64,000 nucleotides of DNA, taken from positions 310,001 through 374,000 of the forward strand of contig NZ_PKMZ01000001.1 in the NCBI RefSeq assembly GCF_002893625.1. The letters are read 5' to 3'. Below the pieces are notes generated by a model. The model worked only from the letters and a program-made list of their open reading frames with translations. It had not been told where the DNA came from and searched no databases. A program made the translations under genes and the position numbers. Within the stretch, counting starts at the first letter, position 1. Each line of letters starts with the position of its first letter. This document shows, piece after piece, positions 63,659-64,000 of this stretch. The stretch is from Mangrovicella endophytica. Its GTDB lineage: Bacteria > Pseudomonadota > Alphaproteobacteria > Rhizobiales > Rhizobiaceae.

Positions 63659-63997
63659 TCAGCGGCTGCGGCCGACGAAGCCATACTGCCGCGCCATCTG
63701 GCTCGACCGGACCTTCATGCGTCCAGCGGCGGCGATGGCCGCAAGCACGATGAAGTCGACGATGGCGTAGTGCAGCGCCGTGAGGAACGTCGCCGGCGGC
63801 AGCAGAAAGGAACCGTTGAAGAGGCTGAAGTGGATGAAGCGGACGGCGATCGTCAGCAGCGCCACATAGAACAGCATCACCGCCCAGCCGCTCCAGGTCA
63901 GCGCCGTGGAGCGGCCGATCATCCAGGCGGCGCCGCCGCCCAGGATCACGGTGACGAACAGGAACTCGGTGATCGAGACTTCCCAGAGCAACGACAT
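63659..63997 (-). CDS. DUF6867-like membrane protein
   Basis: A 112-aa protein with three membrane helices (about 8-28, 36-56 and 70-92). VTVILGGGAAWMIGRSTALTW and LLTIAVRFIHFSLFNGS are hallmarks I associate with DUF6867, found beside branched-chain amino acid ABC transporter genes; the location next to livK agrees. The ATG is at 63997, only three bases from the right edge, so upstream context is missing. Confidence 0.82.
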   Translation of the reverse strand: MSLLWEVSITEFLFVTVILGGGAAWMIGRSTALTWSGWAVMLFYVALLTIAVRFIHFSLFNGSFLLPPATFLTALHYAIVDFIVLAAIAAAGRMKVRSSQMARQYGFVGRSR

Positions 63998-64000
63998 TTC

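Overview
The window is GC-rich chromosomal DNA from an alphaproteobacterium of the Rhizobiales (Hyphomicrobiales). The evidence is the two-gene Ku/LigD end-joining system, an Omp2-type porin with the order's typical N-terminus, an Omp25/31-type barrel, several short proteins I associate with Rhizobiales, and the gene orders dapA-smpB, UDG-NYN-rpoZ-rsh-pyrE and acpS-lepB-rnc-era-recO. An Aurantimonadaceae-like genus is my guess, not a demonstrated assignment. I see no transposase, integrase, phage gene, rRNA, confident tRNA or CRISPR array, so this is core chromosome with small accessory inserts (two toxin-antitoxin pairs).

Layout. 1-4.6 kb: small exported protein, YfcG-like GST, two DUF2147 paralogues, a short Sel1-like protein, a HisC-like aminotransferase and a ParDE module. 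4.6-12.5 kb: a DNA double-strand-break block with ku-ligD on the minus strand, divergent from an SbcD/YhaO-like nuclease and its SMC-like ATPase partner; a 42-bp imperfect palindrome lies between them. 12.5-20.4 kb: porin, DUF6454-like protein, soluble lytic transglycosylase, dapA, smpB followed by a structured element, and an Omp25/31-like barrel. 20.4-30 kb: family-5 UDG, NYN protein, rpoZ, rsh, pyrE, DUF2062, acpS, lepB, rnc, era, recO. 30-38.6 kb: MFS transporter, short DUF4287 protein, nadA-nadB-nadC, and a convergent, translationally coupled operon ygfZ - HD hydrolase - tyrosine phosphatase - NadQ/NrtR-like regulator. A palindrome just upstream of nadA is the obvious candidate target of that regulator.

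38.6-51.4 kb: PyrC-type dihydroorotase, cupin, exported Pro/Ala-rich protein, a conserved 86-aa protein preceded by an exact TTAA-N7-TTAA (CtrA-type) box, TIGR02301 protein, Nudix hydrolase, SRAP/HMCES protein, LysE exporter, a 59-aa conserved-looking protein, cysS with an aminopeptidase, EamA permease, methyltransferase, GFA protein, RarD-like permease and a LOG-family protein. 51.5-59.8 kb: three minus-strand transport systems in a row: a NitT/TauT-type ABC importer, the biotin ECF transporter BioY-BioM-BioN and a glycine betaine/proline-type ABC importer. 60-64 kb: D-amino-acid transaminase, a RES/Xre toxin-antitoxin pair and the start of a branched-chain amino acid uptake cluster (LivK-like protein plus DUF6867-like membrane protein) that runs off the right edge.

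The most interesting points for follow-up are: the closed nadABC/NadQ regulatory circuit; the DNA-repair block with its long palindrome and an SMC ATPase lacking a zinc-hook motif; the ~94-nt structured element after smpB closed by a 13-bp stem with tandem G-A mismatches; the exact CtrA box; and the leader of the LivK-like gene with mutually exclusive hairpins and a tRNA-like segment.
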